Shown here: piece by piece, positions 21,190 to 32,229 of the stretch | Layout of the letters: the number at the start of each line of letters is the position of its first letter | Position numbering within the stretch: position 1 is the stretch's first letter | Position numbers and translations under genes: made by a program | The notes under the pieces: model-generated | The model's input: the letters and a program-made list of their open reading frames with translations, nothing else | Databases searched by the model: none | Told to the model about the DNA's origin: nothing | Assembly: GCA_031772625.1 (NCBI GenBank) | Contig: CM062813.1 | Location: 695,340,420-695,404,419, forward strand | Direction of reading: 5' to 3' | Source: Pinus tabuliformis | Lineage: Eukaryota > Streptophyta > Pinopsida > Pinales > Pinaceae | Length of the DNA: 64,000 bases

Positions 21190-23760
21190 TTGGTTGTTTC
21201 ACCTTCAGCAATGTCGGCTTTGGAAGTGCTGCAATCATGTCCAGCACAGCGTAAATTACTATTGTCGGCTATAGGAGATGTTGACGTTCAGGACTCGAAC
21301 CTTATAATTTTCGATCTAGAAAATAGTACACCGCGCTTACCTCATCAACTGGCTTTCCAGATCCCAGTGTTAGTTAAAAACAGGCCTTGTTATAGGACTG
21401 TGATTGATGAGGGAGCCTCAACGTGTATTATGTCGATACAGTGTTGGAGATCGCTTGGTTCTCCTACACTAAATCAATCCCCGACGATTCTAAAGGCCTT
21501 TGATGGCCGTGGGTTTCATCCTTTTGGCATTCTACAGGATCTACCTATAGGGGTTGAAGGCAAAACTGTTAATCTAGATCTGGAGGTGGTTGATGCCCCT
21601 CTAGATTACAACCTTCTCTTGGGTCGTAGTTGGTCTTACACTATGACAGTTGTCATTTCATCAGTCTTTCAGCTTATAAAGTTCCCTCATAATGGAAAGA
21701 CTGTAACTATAGACCAGCTGACTTACTTTTCTTCCAACCCAGCCTCTTCTGAAAGTATTCAGCATGTCGACAAAACAACTATCCCGTATAAGGATGTTGG
21801 AGTAGGACTAGTTAAAGATTCTGGTTTACTGGGAACTTTTCCTTTTCCTCCTATCAACGCATCGTCTTCTACTGCAACCATTCATATGATTTTGTCAGAC
21901 ACCATTGTTTATGATGATCCTTGGATCGTACCTTCCGAATCTGAGATAGACTCATTTGGTGATGTTATGCCTTTGAGTCCATATGAAATTGCGTATCAGG
22001 CCGTGCAGTCGTTTTCTGACCTTTCTTCAACCAAAATTGACTTAATGAATGTGGTCCATGAGGAATCACTTTCAACATCAAACTCGGATTCAACAACTTT
22101 TTCCGAACTTGTTCACACTGATGAGCAAATTCGTGAAATCCTATGTGTCGATGATTTACCATGGGAAGATCTTCATCATAAATCTTCGTTTTTACCCGAG
22201 AGTGATCATTTTGAAAATGATTTTTCATCTATTTTTACGACTGAATATGTCAAGGAATCTCAGAATCCAATAAAAAATCTTGATTCAGAGTTAAATTTGG
22301 GAAACATTTCTCGAACTATTCCTATTGATATTTCGGTTAAGCCTGGAATTGTTGAAAACATTCATATAGGTGCCTCTTGTACGGAAGATGAAATTCAAAC
22401 ATATAAGGCCCTATTTCAAGAATTCCGTGACGTGTTTGCCTGGTCATATGAGGAAATGCCAGGAATTGACTCCGCAATTGTTGTTCATGAAATCAAAACT
22501 TACTCGGATGCTAAACCTGTCCGGCAACGTTTGCATCAGATCCACCCGAGAAAAGCTGCTACTATTAAAGCAGAAGTTGAAAAATTACTCAAAGCAGGTT
22601 TCATTTATCCAATTCCGTTAACGGATTGGGTATCGAATATTGTTCCTGTTAACAAAAAGCAAGGGACAATAAGAATATGTATCGATTATAGGGACATTAA
22701 TCGAGCCTGTCCAAAAGACAATTACCCAACTCCCTATATCGATCAAATCATTGATGATTGTGCCGGCAATGAAATATTCTCCTTCATGGATGGTTTTTCC
22801 GGATAAAATCAAATCAATATTCTACCTGTTGATCAACCAAAAACGGCTTTCATTTGTCCATGGGGGACATTTGCTTATTGCAAATTACCTTTTGGGCTCA
22901 AGAACGCCGGAGAAACTTTTCAAAGAGCCATGTCTTACGCGTTTCATGACATCAAGCACATTGTGCAACCCTATCTCGATGATTTACCTGCTCATTCATT
23001 ACATCGAGTTGATCATCTCAGCCATTTACGAGCAATCTTTATGAGGTGCAGGCATTATCGAATTAGGTTGAATCCACACAAGTGTGTTTTCTGTATAGAA
23101 ACGGGTCGGTTACTGGGGTTTGTTGTTTCGAAAGCTGGCATTCGCGTCGATCCCTCGAAGGTTGAAGCTATTGTCAAATTTCCTCCTCCTTCGAGTCTTC
23201 GCCAACTCCAAAGTTTGCAAGGGAAAGCAAACTTTTTACATCGATTCATTCCTAACTACGCCGAGATCACAAAGGGTTTTACCCAGTTGTTGAAACAGAA
23301 TACTCCATTCTTTTGGGATGATATAGCTGACAAGTCTTTTGATGCAATAAAACACGTGTTGACCCATGCACCGTTATTGCATCCTCCCAACTACAACCAA
23401 GACTACTTCTTGTATCTCGCCGCCTCCCATTCCACCATTGGAATGGTGTTAGTTCAGGAAGATGAATTTGGTACTGAACATGTGATATATTACCTTAGTT
23501 GAACTTTAAATCCAACTGAGCTAAAAAACTAACATGTGGAGAAACTGGCATTGGCAGTTGTTCAAGTTGTCCAACGTTTTCGTCATTACATTTTACTACA
23601 TAAAACTACAGTAATTTCTGATTGCAACCCTATGAACTATATGTTAACCAAGCAATTGCTAGGGGGCAAGTACTCCAAATGGATTGTGATCCTGCAAGAG
23701 TTCGACCTGGAATTTGAAAAGTCTAAGTCGAAGAAATATTTAGTTTTTGCGGAGTTAATG
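21190..23760 (+). pseudogene. pol: pol: protease copy 2, reverse transcriptase and RNase H
   Basis: The protease copy (DEGAST, LLLGRSW) lies at about 21370-21700. A linker follows to about 22370, then RT to about 23230 with the catalytic YLDD at 22972-22983. The RNase H region lies at about 23330-23650. TAA at 22804-22806 cuts RT after FSG, TGA at 23500-23502 and a further TAA near 23530 cut RNase H, and its first acidic position appears lost (YLAASHS). The order protease-RT-RNase H followed by integrase is that of Ty3/gypsy. Confidence 0.85.
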
Positions 23761-23869
23761 TGTGACTTCCCACGTGCTGACGCGGAAACTGTGGCGGAGG
23801 AGCCCATTGCAGACGAATCCTTGTTTCTAATCAACACTCTAGATCCATGGTATGGGGATATCATCGTTT

Positions 23870-25091
23870 ATCTCCAGACCCAATCCTTTCGGCCAGAAAT
23901 TTCAAGGTCAAAACGTCAAAAAATACGATTCCAGTCCCAACAATTCAGAATTATTGGAGATACTCTTTATCGCCGTGGGGCGGACTCCATTTTTCGACGT
24001 TGTTTAACTCATGAGGAAGCTGAAAGGGTTTTGAATGACTGTCACTCTGGAGCATGTGGTAGTCATATGTCTGGGTATGCCACAGCCCAAAAGATATTGC
24101 GCACTGGCTATTTCTGGCCGTCTTTGTTTAAAGATTGTATTGACGCGGTCCGAAAATGCCACAACTTCCAAATTTTTTATCAAAAGATGCGCGCTCCACC
24201 TGCTCCTCTCCACCCTATAATTGCCGTCATTTGTTTGCAAAATGGAGTATCGATTTTATTACATGTAACCCTCACTCGGCCGGGGGGCATGCGTATATCA
24301 TCCTTGCGGTAGATTATTTTACCAAGTGGGCCGAGGCGATGCCTACATTTGAGGCAGATGGAAAAACAGCTGCAATTTTCGTGTTCAATCATATAATTGC
24401 TAGGTTTGGTGTTCCACAAGCGATTATCACTGATCATGGGCGTCATTTTCGAAACGTTATGATGACTAAACTTACAGGCCAGCTTGGCTTGTGTCACCAT
24501 AGTTCAACTCCATATTATCCACAAGCTAATGGTCTGGTTGAAGCCATCAACAAAGTTCTCGTCATCATGATCCGACGAATCATTGGGATTCATAGGTCGA
24601 ATTGGCATAACATGCTATTTTCAGCGCTTTGGGCGTATCGAACCTCAGTAAAAACGTCAACAGGGTTCACTTCTTTCCAACTAGTTTATGGTCTGGAAGC
24701 TGTGTTACCCATTGAATGTGAAATCCCGTCATTGCAAATGGCCATCGAGTTACTTCCAGCCACTTCTGAAGAGGAAAAACGTTTGTTATACTTGGATCAA
24801 CTAGATGAGAATCGATGTGATGCTGCATTAGCGATCGAAACTCATGCCAAACGTATTAAAGCTCAGTATGATCAAAATGTTACCCCTCGAAATTTTTCGG
24901 AAGGTGACCTAGTCTTATTGTATGATCAAGCAAATGATAAATTAGGCGCTGGAAAATTCATACCCATGTGGCATGGTCCTTATGTTGTTAAGCGAAAGCT
25001 AGCAAAAGGGGCCTATGAATTGGTAGACTTTGACGGGGTCTCTTTAGGTAAACCCAGAAATGGTCTTTACCTAAAGAGGTATTATGCTTAA
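23870..25091 (+). pseudogene. Integrase of the Tat-type element (frameshifted)
   Basis: The H2C2 zinc region (CHSGACGSHMSGYATAQKIL ... VRKCHNF) lies at about 24030-24180, with the last Cys replaced by Phe. A frameshift near 24230 moves the reading by one base. The core then shows acidic residues in WSIDFI, IITDHGRHF and NGLVEAINK (a D,D,E set), and the C-terminal part ends GLYLKRYYA before TAA 25089-25091. The D,D,E residues are kept but the shift and the lost Cys make it non-functional. Confidence 0.85.
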
Positions 25092-25227
25092 AATCTGGGT
25101 GTGGAGATTTTTAGTTAGGTTAGTTTTCTTTCTAGCTGGTGTGTTTTAGTTTAAAAAGTGTGCTTAGCTTAGAGAGTGTTTTTCGTCATTATTCCTGCTT
25201 ATCTTGGTTTTACTCTTGATATTGCAG

Positions 25228-25646
25228 ATGTCGACACCTCTCCAAACATACATTGGTTTTGCTGATGGTGCTTGTCGTAATACATGAAACATTTCTTCCG
25301 CAGCTTGGGTTATTTATTCACCCTCTGACGAGTTGGTATCTATGCATGGGGTAAGCCTGGTCAAACAACGAACAACATTGCCGAGTATAGTGCAGTGATT
25401 GAGCTATTATCTGAATCTATTTCATTTGGGATTCGGAGTTTGATAGTGAGGTTAGATTCTGAACTCGTTGTATTACAGCTTAATAGAGTATATGCCATTA
25501 GAAATCTAGTGTTATTAAGATTATTTTTGAGAGTGCGTCTCTTGGAACGTGAATTTGACTATATTGAATATCAGCATATTCCAAGATATTTAAATACATT
25601 AGCAGATGCAATTGCTTCTCGAATGTTAAGTAGACATTTGCAATAA
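25228..25646 (+). pseudogene. Second, archaeal-type RNase H of the Tat lineage (broken)
   Basis: It starts ATGTCGACACC 137 bp after integrase. Acidic motifs are ADGACRN, NIAEYSAVIELL, RLDSELVVLQL and ADAIASRML, the order expected for an RNase H with D, E, D, D. TGA at 25285-25287 and a frameshift at about 25345-25360 break it. A second RNase H placed after integrase is a known trait of plant Tat elements. Unlike the pol RNase H, it still shows all the expected acidic motifs. Confidence 0.8.
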
Positions 25647-25924
25647 TCATACAAGTAAATTCAAAGGCATTCCATAACATGTTTTACAAAATAAGCCGGT
25701 AATAGTGATATAGAATAATATAGGAGTGTGTCAAAATATACATCGTCTTCGATCATAGGTTGAAAAACACCTTATGATCGGCAAAAATGATAGTACAAAA
25801 AGCAAAAATGTCATATGTGTCTACAATAGGCGATCATCCTATCACTGGTGATGATCTCGATAAGAAACCACTGTACGGGCCACCTTACAAAGGAACCTCC
25901 TGAAATGTCATGGGACCCCAATCA

Positions 25925-26194
25925 CATAGCGCTATAGTCGAAGAGGAATGTCATCTATGCTGGTCTCCGGAATGTCTCATGTCAAACGCTCTAGATGGCT
26001 CTCCAATTCGGCCAAGGTCTTTGCTGATTCGTCCTGTGGGGCTGGTGCTGCTGCAGCTCGTTGTTTCCTCTCGTAAGGCCAGAGAGCGGCTGGTCACCGT
26101 GGACCTACATCTGCATTTGAAATTTTTACTATCAATTTTGGGACGAGATAATCTATATATATATATATAATATAAATAAAAAATAAAAATATAA

Positions 26195-26225
<31 letters not shown>

Positions 26226-27159
26226 AAATTAGGAAAATGTTGAAAATGATTTTACCTGAGTCATCCCATTGCTCTCCTGGTGGAAGAGTGATGTCTGGGT
26301 CACCAAGAAAATCTACCCCAGCGTAAGGGAAGTCCTGAATAGCAAAAACCTGGTTTTCCAACCAATGGAAATACTCAGGAGTGAATCGAACGACTTCTGC
26401 CCCCTCCTCAGGATGACGGGCCATAACTGCAACCCATCGCATTAGTTTGGGCTCTCGAGGAAGTCCAGCTCCAACAGTAAGGTGTTGTGGGACCAACATT
26501 GGAACCCTCTCCAGACCAAAGCTCACAACTAAAGCACCATATCCAAAGGTCTTCAGTTGTCCGTTCTTGGCTCTAGTCAGTTGGCCTTTTATATTAGCCA
26601 ACACAACATCGCACTAGTTGAAGATGGTGCCTCGAAAGCAGTCAACTGCCATCCGCATCTGGGATCCAGTGGCTACATGTAGTGTTGCGCTCCCGCAGAG
26701 CCTGGTAACAGTAAACGCTATTACCTTGAGTTCAGGAAGGGATATGGTTTTGATATCTATCCCTTTGTCTCTAGTCTGGTTGTTACAGAACTCTAGCCGG
26801 AGGCTATCGACAGACTGGCCACCTGGCCTAGTCCCGAATAGAGTCAAGTGTTCACCTCTCTTAGGCAAACCAGTCAAAAAGTATATGTTTTCCGGCTCCA
26901 TTTCGAGCTGGTGACCACCAATGAAGAAGCACTGGTCCTGTATGCTCCACCTGTCTACCAGCCACTGCAAAAAGTCCACCTGGGCCCTCATGCCAGGTAT
27001 GGCCCAGAATTTGTATAAGCCACATGCCTTCAATGCATCAATCGAAGGTTGATGATTTATCGCAGCGAGATCTACGTCCTCATGCTCCCGTTCTCGCCAA
27101 TCAAGCATGATGTATACTCTACATTCAACAAAAAGGCGAATTAGAATGTCTGAAAGCAA
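25925..27159 (-). pseudogene. Antisense accessory gene, plant-mobile-domain-like, with probable intron
   Basis: This lies opposite in strand to gag-pol, between pol and the 3' LTR. Exon 1 (27159-26256) encodes about 300 residues with SIDALKACGLYKFWAIPGMR, MEPENIYFLTGLPKRG, CGSATLHVATGSQMRMA and YAGVDFLGDPDITLPPG. A single in-frame TAG (26614-26616) interrupts it. The pattern pEnIyfLTGLPxRG resembles plant mobile domain proteins. Exon 1 ends CAG and is followed by GTAAAA (intron 26255-26111). The acceptor AAATGCAG leads into exon 2 from 26110, whose phase-matched frame encodes QDESAKTLAELESHLERLT but has two TGA codons. Antisense extra ORFs are known in Tat elements; their function is unknown. 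Confidence 0.7.
26150..26226. repeat. AT and TAAAAA microsatellite inside the antisense-gene intron
   Basis: A run of TATATATA (about 26152-26168) is followed by repeated AATAAAAAT/AAAAATAAA units to 26226. It lies within the inferred 145-bp intron. Confidence 0.8.
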
Positions 27160-27194
27160 AGTTTTTGGGTGAATTTTGAGAATTTTAGGTTTGA

Positions 27195-27355
27195 AAACCC
27201 TTGCTGCGGGGACCGCACCCTCTCTATTAGAGACAGTGTGTGGGTCCGCACCTTGCCTTCATGGCAGGTGCGGACCCCTGACTTTTTTCCCATTAAGAAA
27301 AAGTTGGGGTCCGCAGGTTACCTGTGCTGTGCCTGCGGGCCCCCGCGCGGGTTTC
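27195..27355. promoter_or_regulatory. GC-rich block with repeated GGTCCGCA words upstream of the antisense gene
   Basis: The block contains GGGACCGCACC, GGGTCCGCACC, GGTGCGGACCCC, GGGGTCCGCAGG and a GC run ending CCCCGCGCGGG. It starts about 35 bp upstream of the antisense start codon at 27159. The same words in similar spacing occur in the LTR U3 and the leader (14318-14420). A promoter role for the antisense gene is inferred. Confidence 0.5.
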
Positions 27356-27359
27356 TAGC

Positions 27360-29339
27360 CTAAGGATCCCTTAAAAAATGAAATTAAAACCTAAAAACAA
27401 ATTTGAAATGGATATAATGAAAGAGTAGGATGATGTGGATTACCTGGAGAAGACGGCGTTCGATTCCAACGGACGGATTTTCCGCAATATTCACTGGAAG
27501 TTTCTGACGAAAAGCTCTATTTTCTCACCCAAAACTCAAACGGTAAAAATGAATTTACAAAAACCCTTTTTATAAGTTTTTTGAATAAATGAGTTGTTAA
27601 TTTGTTTATGTTTCACTTTAAAAATGTAACTTTTGTAGCATTTTTATCCATTTTAAACAGGTATGAGTAATGTTTGAGTTTTTGTTCAGGATAACGGATT
27701 TTTCAGGCGAAATCGGTCATTTTCGACGAAAAAACATTAGAGTCACATTTAAGCTCTTTTTTGACTCCTAAAACATGAAAAGCTCGGCGAGTTTTTCTTT
27801 TAAACTCGTTAAAACGGAACTAAAAAGACGGTCCACTGACAGCTCTTTTTCTGACCGTAAAAACATGAAAAGATTCCCAGATTTTTGTCGTTTCAAATTC
27901 GATATTGGTTATAAAACGACGTGTCATTGATCGCTTTTTTACTTTTTCGGATCAGAGGCATTAATTACGAAAAGTACTCCTTGGTCGTAATGATCAAGCG
28001 GTTCTCTCAAGTATTATTTTATACTTTTCGGGCTTGGGAGACACAAATTTACGAAAAAGGACAACCATGGAGTTTTCTTAAGTTTTTTCAGACTCTCTAA
28101 AATTGAAAAACGCCGAGTTTCTCCTATACTCGACTCGTTAAAATTTAACAGTAAAGGACCTGTTCAATTACAAACAGGAACAGACCACTCCTTCTTAGGG
28201 TTCGAATTTAAACTAAGTTGGACTCATCCGAAGGATGAGCTTATAATCAAGCAAATGTTATCCTCCTCAAGCTTGTCAAAAATAAAGAGGTACTTGCCAG
28301 AAATGGTGGGGGAAAAGAGAGAAAATGAGCCTGTTTGTCATACTTTGTAACCACTCTTGAACACGACACTTTTATTCACCTGGGTTGGGAAATCCTTTGC
28401 CTAACAGTTGATCAAACCATATTGAAAGTCTTCAGCCGGTTTCTGGGTATTAACTTTGGGTCAATTGTCACCAAACCATCTGTTGTGTCGTTATGTGTTC
28501 AAGAGGTCAGTGCAAATAAACCATTCATCTGCAAAATATCTATCATCCATCTTGACCATCCCTGAGTCAGTCCTTGCAACTAAATTTCTTCAAACTTGAT
28601 CTATGATTTCGTGTTGTGGGCCTTCCTACGACGGATCGCTTTCTATTGACTTCAGCTCATTATCTAGAAAGATGATCTAGAAATCGTCATTACCTTGGGA
28701 TCTGCATGCCTCAATGGCAGGTTTCTCGCCTTCGACGATAGGTTGCATCATTGACCTTCGATCAAAGGATTCATGGCATGTTCGACATCAACACATCTAT
28801 TCACATCTCATGGATTGTACTGAGTACTTTGAGAGCCATTGACATTACTGGTGGTTTCTCTCACACTTGTTAACAATTTACATCATTGACTGGTAATCAA
28901 GTGGTTTCTACCATGTTCGACTTCAACGCATTCATTCGCATGGATAGAATCGTACTATTTCGGGAAGTAGAAATGAAGACCCTGGATCTAGTTTCCGCCA
29001 TCTAGGCTGCGAGGAATTTTGTATTCATTATACTGTGGACTATTCATAAACAGATGGCTGCGTCCATACTGTGTCTACATGTGTCTATACTTGTGATGTA
29101 TTACAAGATCATTCCTATATCAGAGCAGTAGTTAGTTTTCTAGTCAGTTTTGATCTGAGTATGGGAATGCCTACCTCAGCGATGATATGATCTCATATAT
29201 ATATTTTGCATTGAATGTTTTGACAGGTTCCAACCGGGCTCTCCACAAGATGATCCTCGAAATGATAAAATACTCCACTCTTCTTAGATGATAAATGAAA
29301 TCCTCATCTACTACAGAATTCGCACTTTAAGGGGCAATC
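27360..29339 (+). other. 3' non-coding region of the Tat-type element
   Basis: There is no coding pattern. Phrases such as CTTTTTCGGAT and GACTCCTAAAACATGAAAAGC recur loosely at 27700-28200. A short purine-rich stretch (TTTAAGGGGCAATC, about 29326-29339) just before the LTR is a poor polypurine tract. Confidence 0.6.
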
Positions 29340-30386
29340 TGTTACACAAAATATTGTCACCATGACTATTTGCAGTTAGTATGGATCTATCATCACTCAT
29401 ACTGTCCTCCTAAGCAAGTCTCAAGCCTCAGCTCTTCATGTCAAGTTTTGAAAAGGAGAGAAAGACATTAAAACTCAATAAAGCTTTGGTTCTGCACTTT
29501 CTCTCACTGTTGCCTGCGGTCCCGCACCCCCTGTTCATATTACCTGCGGACCTGCCCGCTCTGTCTCTAAAGGAGTGGGTGCGGACCCCTGTGAAAGTCA
29601 AAAAGGAACAAGTTTATTCTAAAAAACTCACTTTGGGTTAATTCTAGATGATTCTAGAAGGAATTTTGACGTGGATGGTTCGCTCTTAGGTGGTTCATGC
29701 ATCCCAAAAGAGAAGGAGCTAATCCCTTGATGAGAGGAGCTATCCCTTTGAAGGAGGGCTTTATCCCTTTGGAGGACCTAGTAACTTCCCTCCATTGCAC
29801 TATAAATTAAGGCATTGGGCTGGTTGCTGGAGAGGTGAGAAGCTGAACATTTTTTAGGGTAAATGCTGGTGGAATTGAGACTTCCTAGTTAAGCTTGAGA
29901 GGAGAGATCACATACCTTTTGGCTTCATTGGGAAGAGAGTGAAACTTGTCAAAGTAGAGGAGACTTCTTGTTGGACCATGGGAGGAGCTTGTACAGCATC
30001 AAGGCACAAGTTGTAAAGTTCTTCTTTGATTTGAATTAATACAATCAGATTCATTTTTCTCAACAAATTGTCTTATGTGATTTGTTTCATGAATTCCTTG
30101 ATCATCATGATAAGTATGCTTTATTATATTGGCTTTTCAGGTGCTATTTAATTTGTGTGCTTGTTTGTGTTTGCAGATTCGCTACAAGGGAGCTCATTTG
30201 GATCAAAGGAGCGAGGCTTCCACAAACTTGCATTGGACCCAAGGTAGGCCTAAAACACTTGTTTGCCTTTGTTTATAAATTGCATATTTAGAGAAAGATA
30301 GATTTTGATTGGCTTGCTTGTCACTAGATATCATTAGATATTAGGAGGTCGGTCTTGTCTGCAAGAACGACTCATTCCATGTGACA
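29340..30386 (+). repeat. 3' LTR of the Tat-type element
   Basis: This 1047-bp LTR matches 13118-14167. It keeps CpG forms (CTGCGGTCCCGCACC, CTGCGGACC, GTGCGGACCCC) at places where the 5' LTR has the C-to-T or G-to-A changed forms. The target duplication CCCCC follows at 30387-30391. Confidence 0.9.
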
Positions 30387-30504
30387 CCCCCCCTTCAGGT
30401 GTAGGAGAGTTTCACCATCTTCATTTCACTGTAGAATTGGTCTTCGTGTGAGACTAAATCCTTCAGTAACACATAGACAATTGTTTGACTGTAGATGACC
30501 ACTT

Positions 30505-31457
30505 CTAAGGATCAATCCATGCGTAATTGATCTTCACTCTGGGTGGTTGATTACGCTTGCAGCATCTTTTGGATGAATGATTTTTCTTGCCACAATGGTG
30601 ACAAGGATGGAGGTCAAAGAATTTACTCTCCATATGGCAATTTCGCTTACAATGGTTACACTTAACCATATTTTGATCACTATCTAGAAAACCGACACTT
30701 ACAAACTAAACTGGCATTGAGAAATCTGGAATAAACAAAGTGTTTTCTTTGTTGTATCCTAGGCCATGTCGATCTTTGTTGAAGGAGATTTCTTCCCAAG
30801 GTCTGATCACCTTCTTGGAAATAATATTGTGTTGTTGTTCTTTATACTTGTTGTTGCTGCTAACATCCTGTACTTGATTTATTAAATTTCTGTGTCACAC
30901 TAGGCATCGAGCATTAACAGTTCATTTGTTTGACATGTTGCATCAAACTAATCAATTTGATCTTTGGTACTACTTGTTGCATCATTCAGTAGTACACCTG
31001 GTTGGATAAGATCACTTGTGTCACAACTGACATCAACTTGTTTGATTAGTTCATTTGTGTCGCAACTTATATCAACTTGATTGATTAGATCATCTGTGTT
31101 GCAACCTTCATTATTATGTTGAATAAGATCACTTGTATCACAACTTTCATGTACTGTTGTGATGAGGTCTTCTGTGTCACAACTTGCATCGGTCTTCTCT
31201 ACACATTGTGCATCTAGTAAATCTTACTTTTCACTTAACTTAATTTGAAGTGCATGAATGAGTTTTTCTTTCACTTCGAGCTCAATTTGAAAATCTTTTG
31301 CTGCTTCTAATGTACTGGTCATTTGATTGATTAAAGTTTGATTCTGCTTCAACTTCCATTCCAGTATTTCAATTGTGTTTTGTAACTCATGATTGCAATC
31401 TTTCAAATCTTTAATCTCCAGTTATGCATTTTGAAGACGTTTTCCTCCTTTACCCAT
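30505..31457 (-). pseudogene. Gag-like gene of element A, right copy (broken)
   Basis: Same architecture as 1744-2698: ATG at 31457-31455, TAA at codon 12, a 60-residue coiled coil (31406-31224), SCDTxDLI repeats, then knuckles CNHCKRNCHMESKF (last Cys lost to Phe) and CHHCGKKNHSSKRC (intact). Lesions differ from those of the left copy, and some of its stops are absent here. It has no attached protease or RT. Confidence 0.7.
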
Positions 31458-32106
31458 GTTGATCTTTGACACGCTCGCTTGAACTTGCTTTAATAAATTT
31501 CACGCTCGCTTGATTTTCTTTAATTAACTTCACACTCGCTTGAATTTTGTACAAGGATGGGGGTGTCGGATACCAACAAAAATGCACCCAATGTTTACAA
31601 TGACAAGTTCAAATGATATTGACTCAGTTGAAGAGAATTGACTCACTTAATTGACTCAGTTGAAGAGAATTCATTTTACCTCCTATAAATTCACAATTTG
31701 GGTGTCGATTTCAACCGAGAATGCACCCGATACAACTCAAATTAACTTGCAAAAAATGATGATTTACTATCAAATTCAACTTCAATTTCAGCTCCACTTA
31801 ACTTTCACATCAACCCTCAGTTTGAATTTTGAAATTCAAGTTCATGTTGGCATTATGACACAGATTTGGCACTATGGCACAGGTATTGTCCTTGATGGCA
31901 ACTCACTCAGATGACAAATCTCAGTTCAGTAGGTTAACAACATAGAGTTACAGATCAGACTTCACAGAATGAGGAAAGAAAGGTATACACAGGTTCACCT
32001 TGACAAAGTAGCGTATACACGCGGGTTAACAGACCAAAAGGAGCGTATACGTACACACACACTTTCACAGAATGAAAGGCGCGTATATCTTGGAAAACTA
32101 AGTTTT

Positions 32107-32205
32107 GGTCCATGGTATTTTGATCCATGGTATTGGTCCAAGATATATGGTCCAAGGTATTTGGTCCAAGGTATTGGTCCTAAGTGGTTTTGGTCCATGG
32201 TATTG
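32107..32205 (+). repeat. Seven-unit GGTCCAAGGTATT tandem array in the solo LTR
   Basis: Seven units of 13-16 bp (GGTCCATGGTATT, GGTCCAAGGTATT and close variants) run head to tail and end 15 bp before the TATA box. An upstream enhancer-like array is a reasonable reading. Confidence 0.8.
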
Positions 32206-32219
32206 AGTAAGGCCTAAGA

Positions 32220-32229
32220 CTATAAAAGG
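32220..32229 (+). promoter_or_regulatory. TATA box of the solo LTR
   Basis: CTATAAAAGG is a strong TATA match placed directly after the GGTCCAAGGTATT array. It sets the likely U3/R boundary near 32250 and the plus-strand orientation. Confidence 0.65.

Larger units (their letters stand above)
18196..22020 (+). repeat. Direct tandem duplication of gag C-terminus plus protease, unit about 1914 bp
   Basis: CGAGCCACTTTTTATAAC occurs at 18207 and again at 20121, an offset of 1914 bp (638 codons, in frame). The first unit ends about 20106 and the second about 22020, where unique sequence leading to RT begins. The junction has GAGTTAC in common with the start of the unit. The copies look about 97% identical by eye but carry different stops and a 2-nt deletion in the second. 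Confidence 0.9.
13118..30386 (+). mobile_element. Ty3/gypsy element of Tat/Ogre type, 17.3 kb, with tandem gag-pro duplication and antisense gene
   Basis: The LTRs (13118-14167 and 29340-30386) start TGTTACAC and end GTGACA, with a CCCCC target duplication. The order is LTR, primer site, long leader, gag, protease, RT, RNase H, integrase, second RNase H, antisense gene, 3' region, LTR. A second RNase H after integrase and extra ORFs between pol and the 3' LTR are known hallmarks of the Tat lineage. Every coding region carries stops or frameshifts. By hand count the LTRs differ at about 38 substitutions plus small indels, many of them transitions at CpG. Confidence 0.9.
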
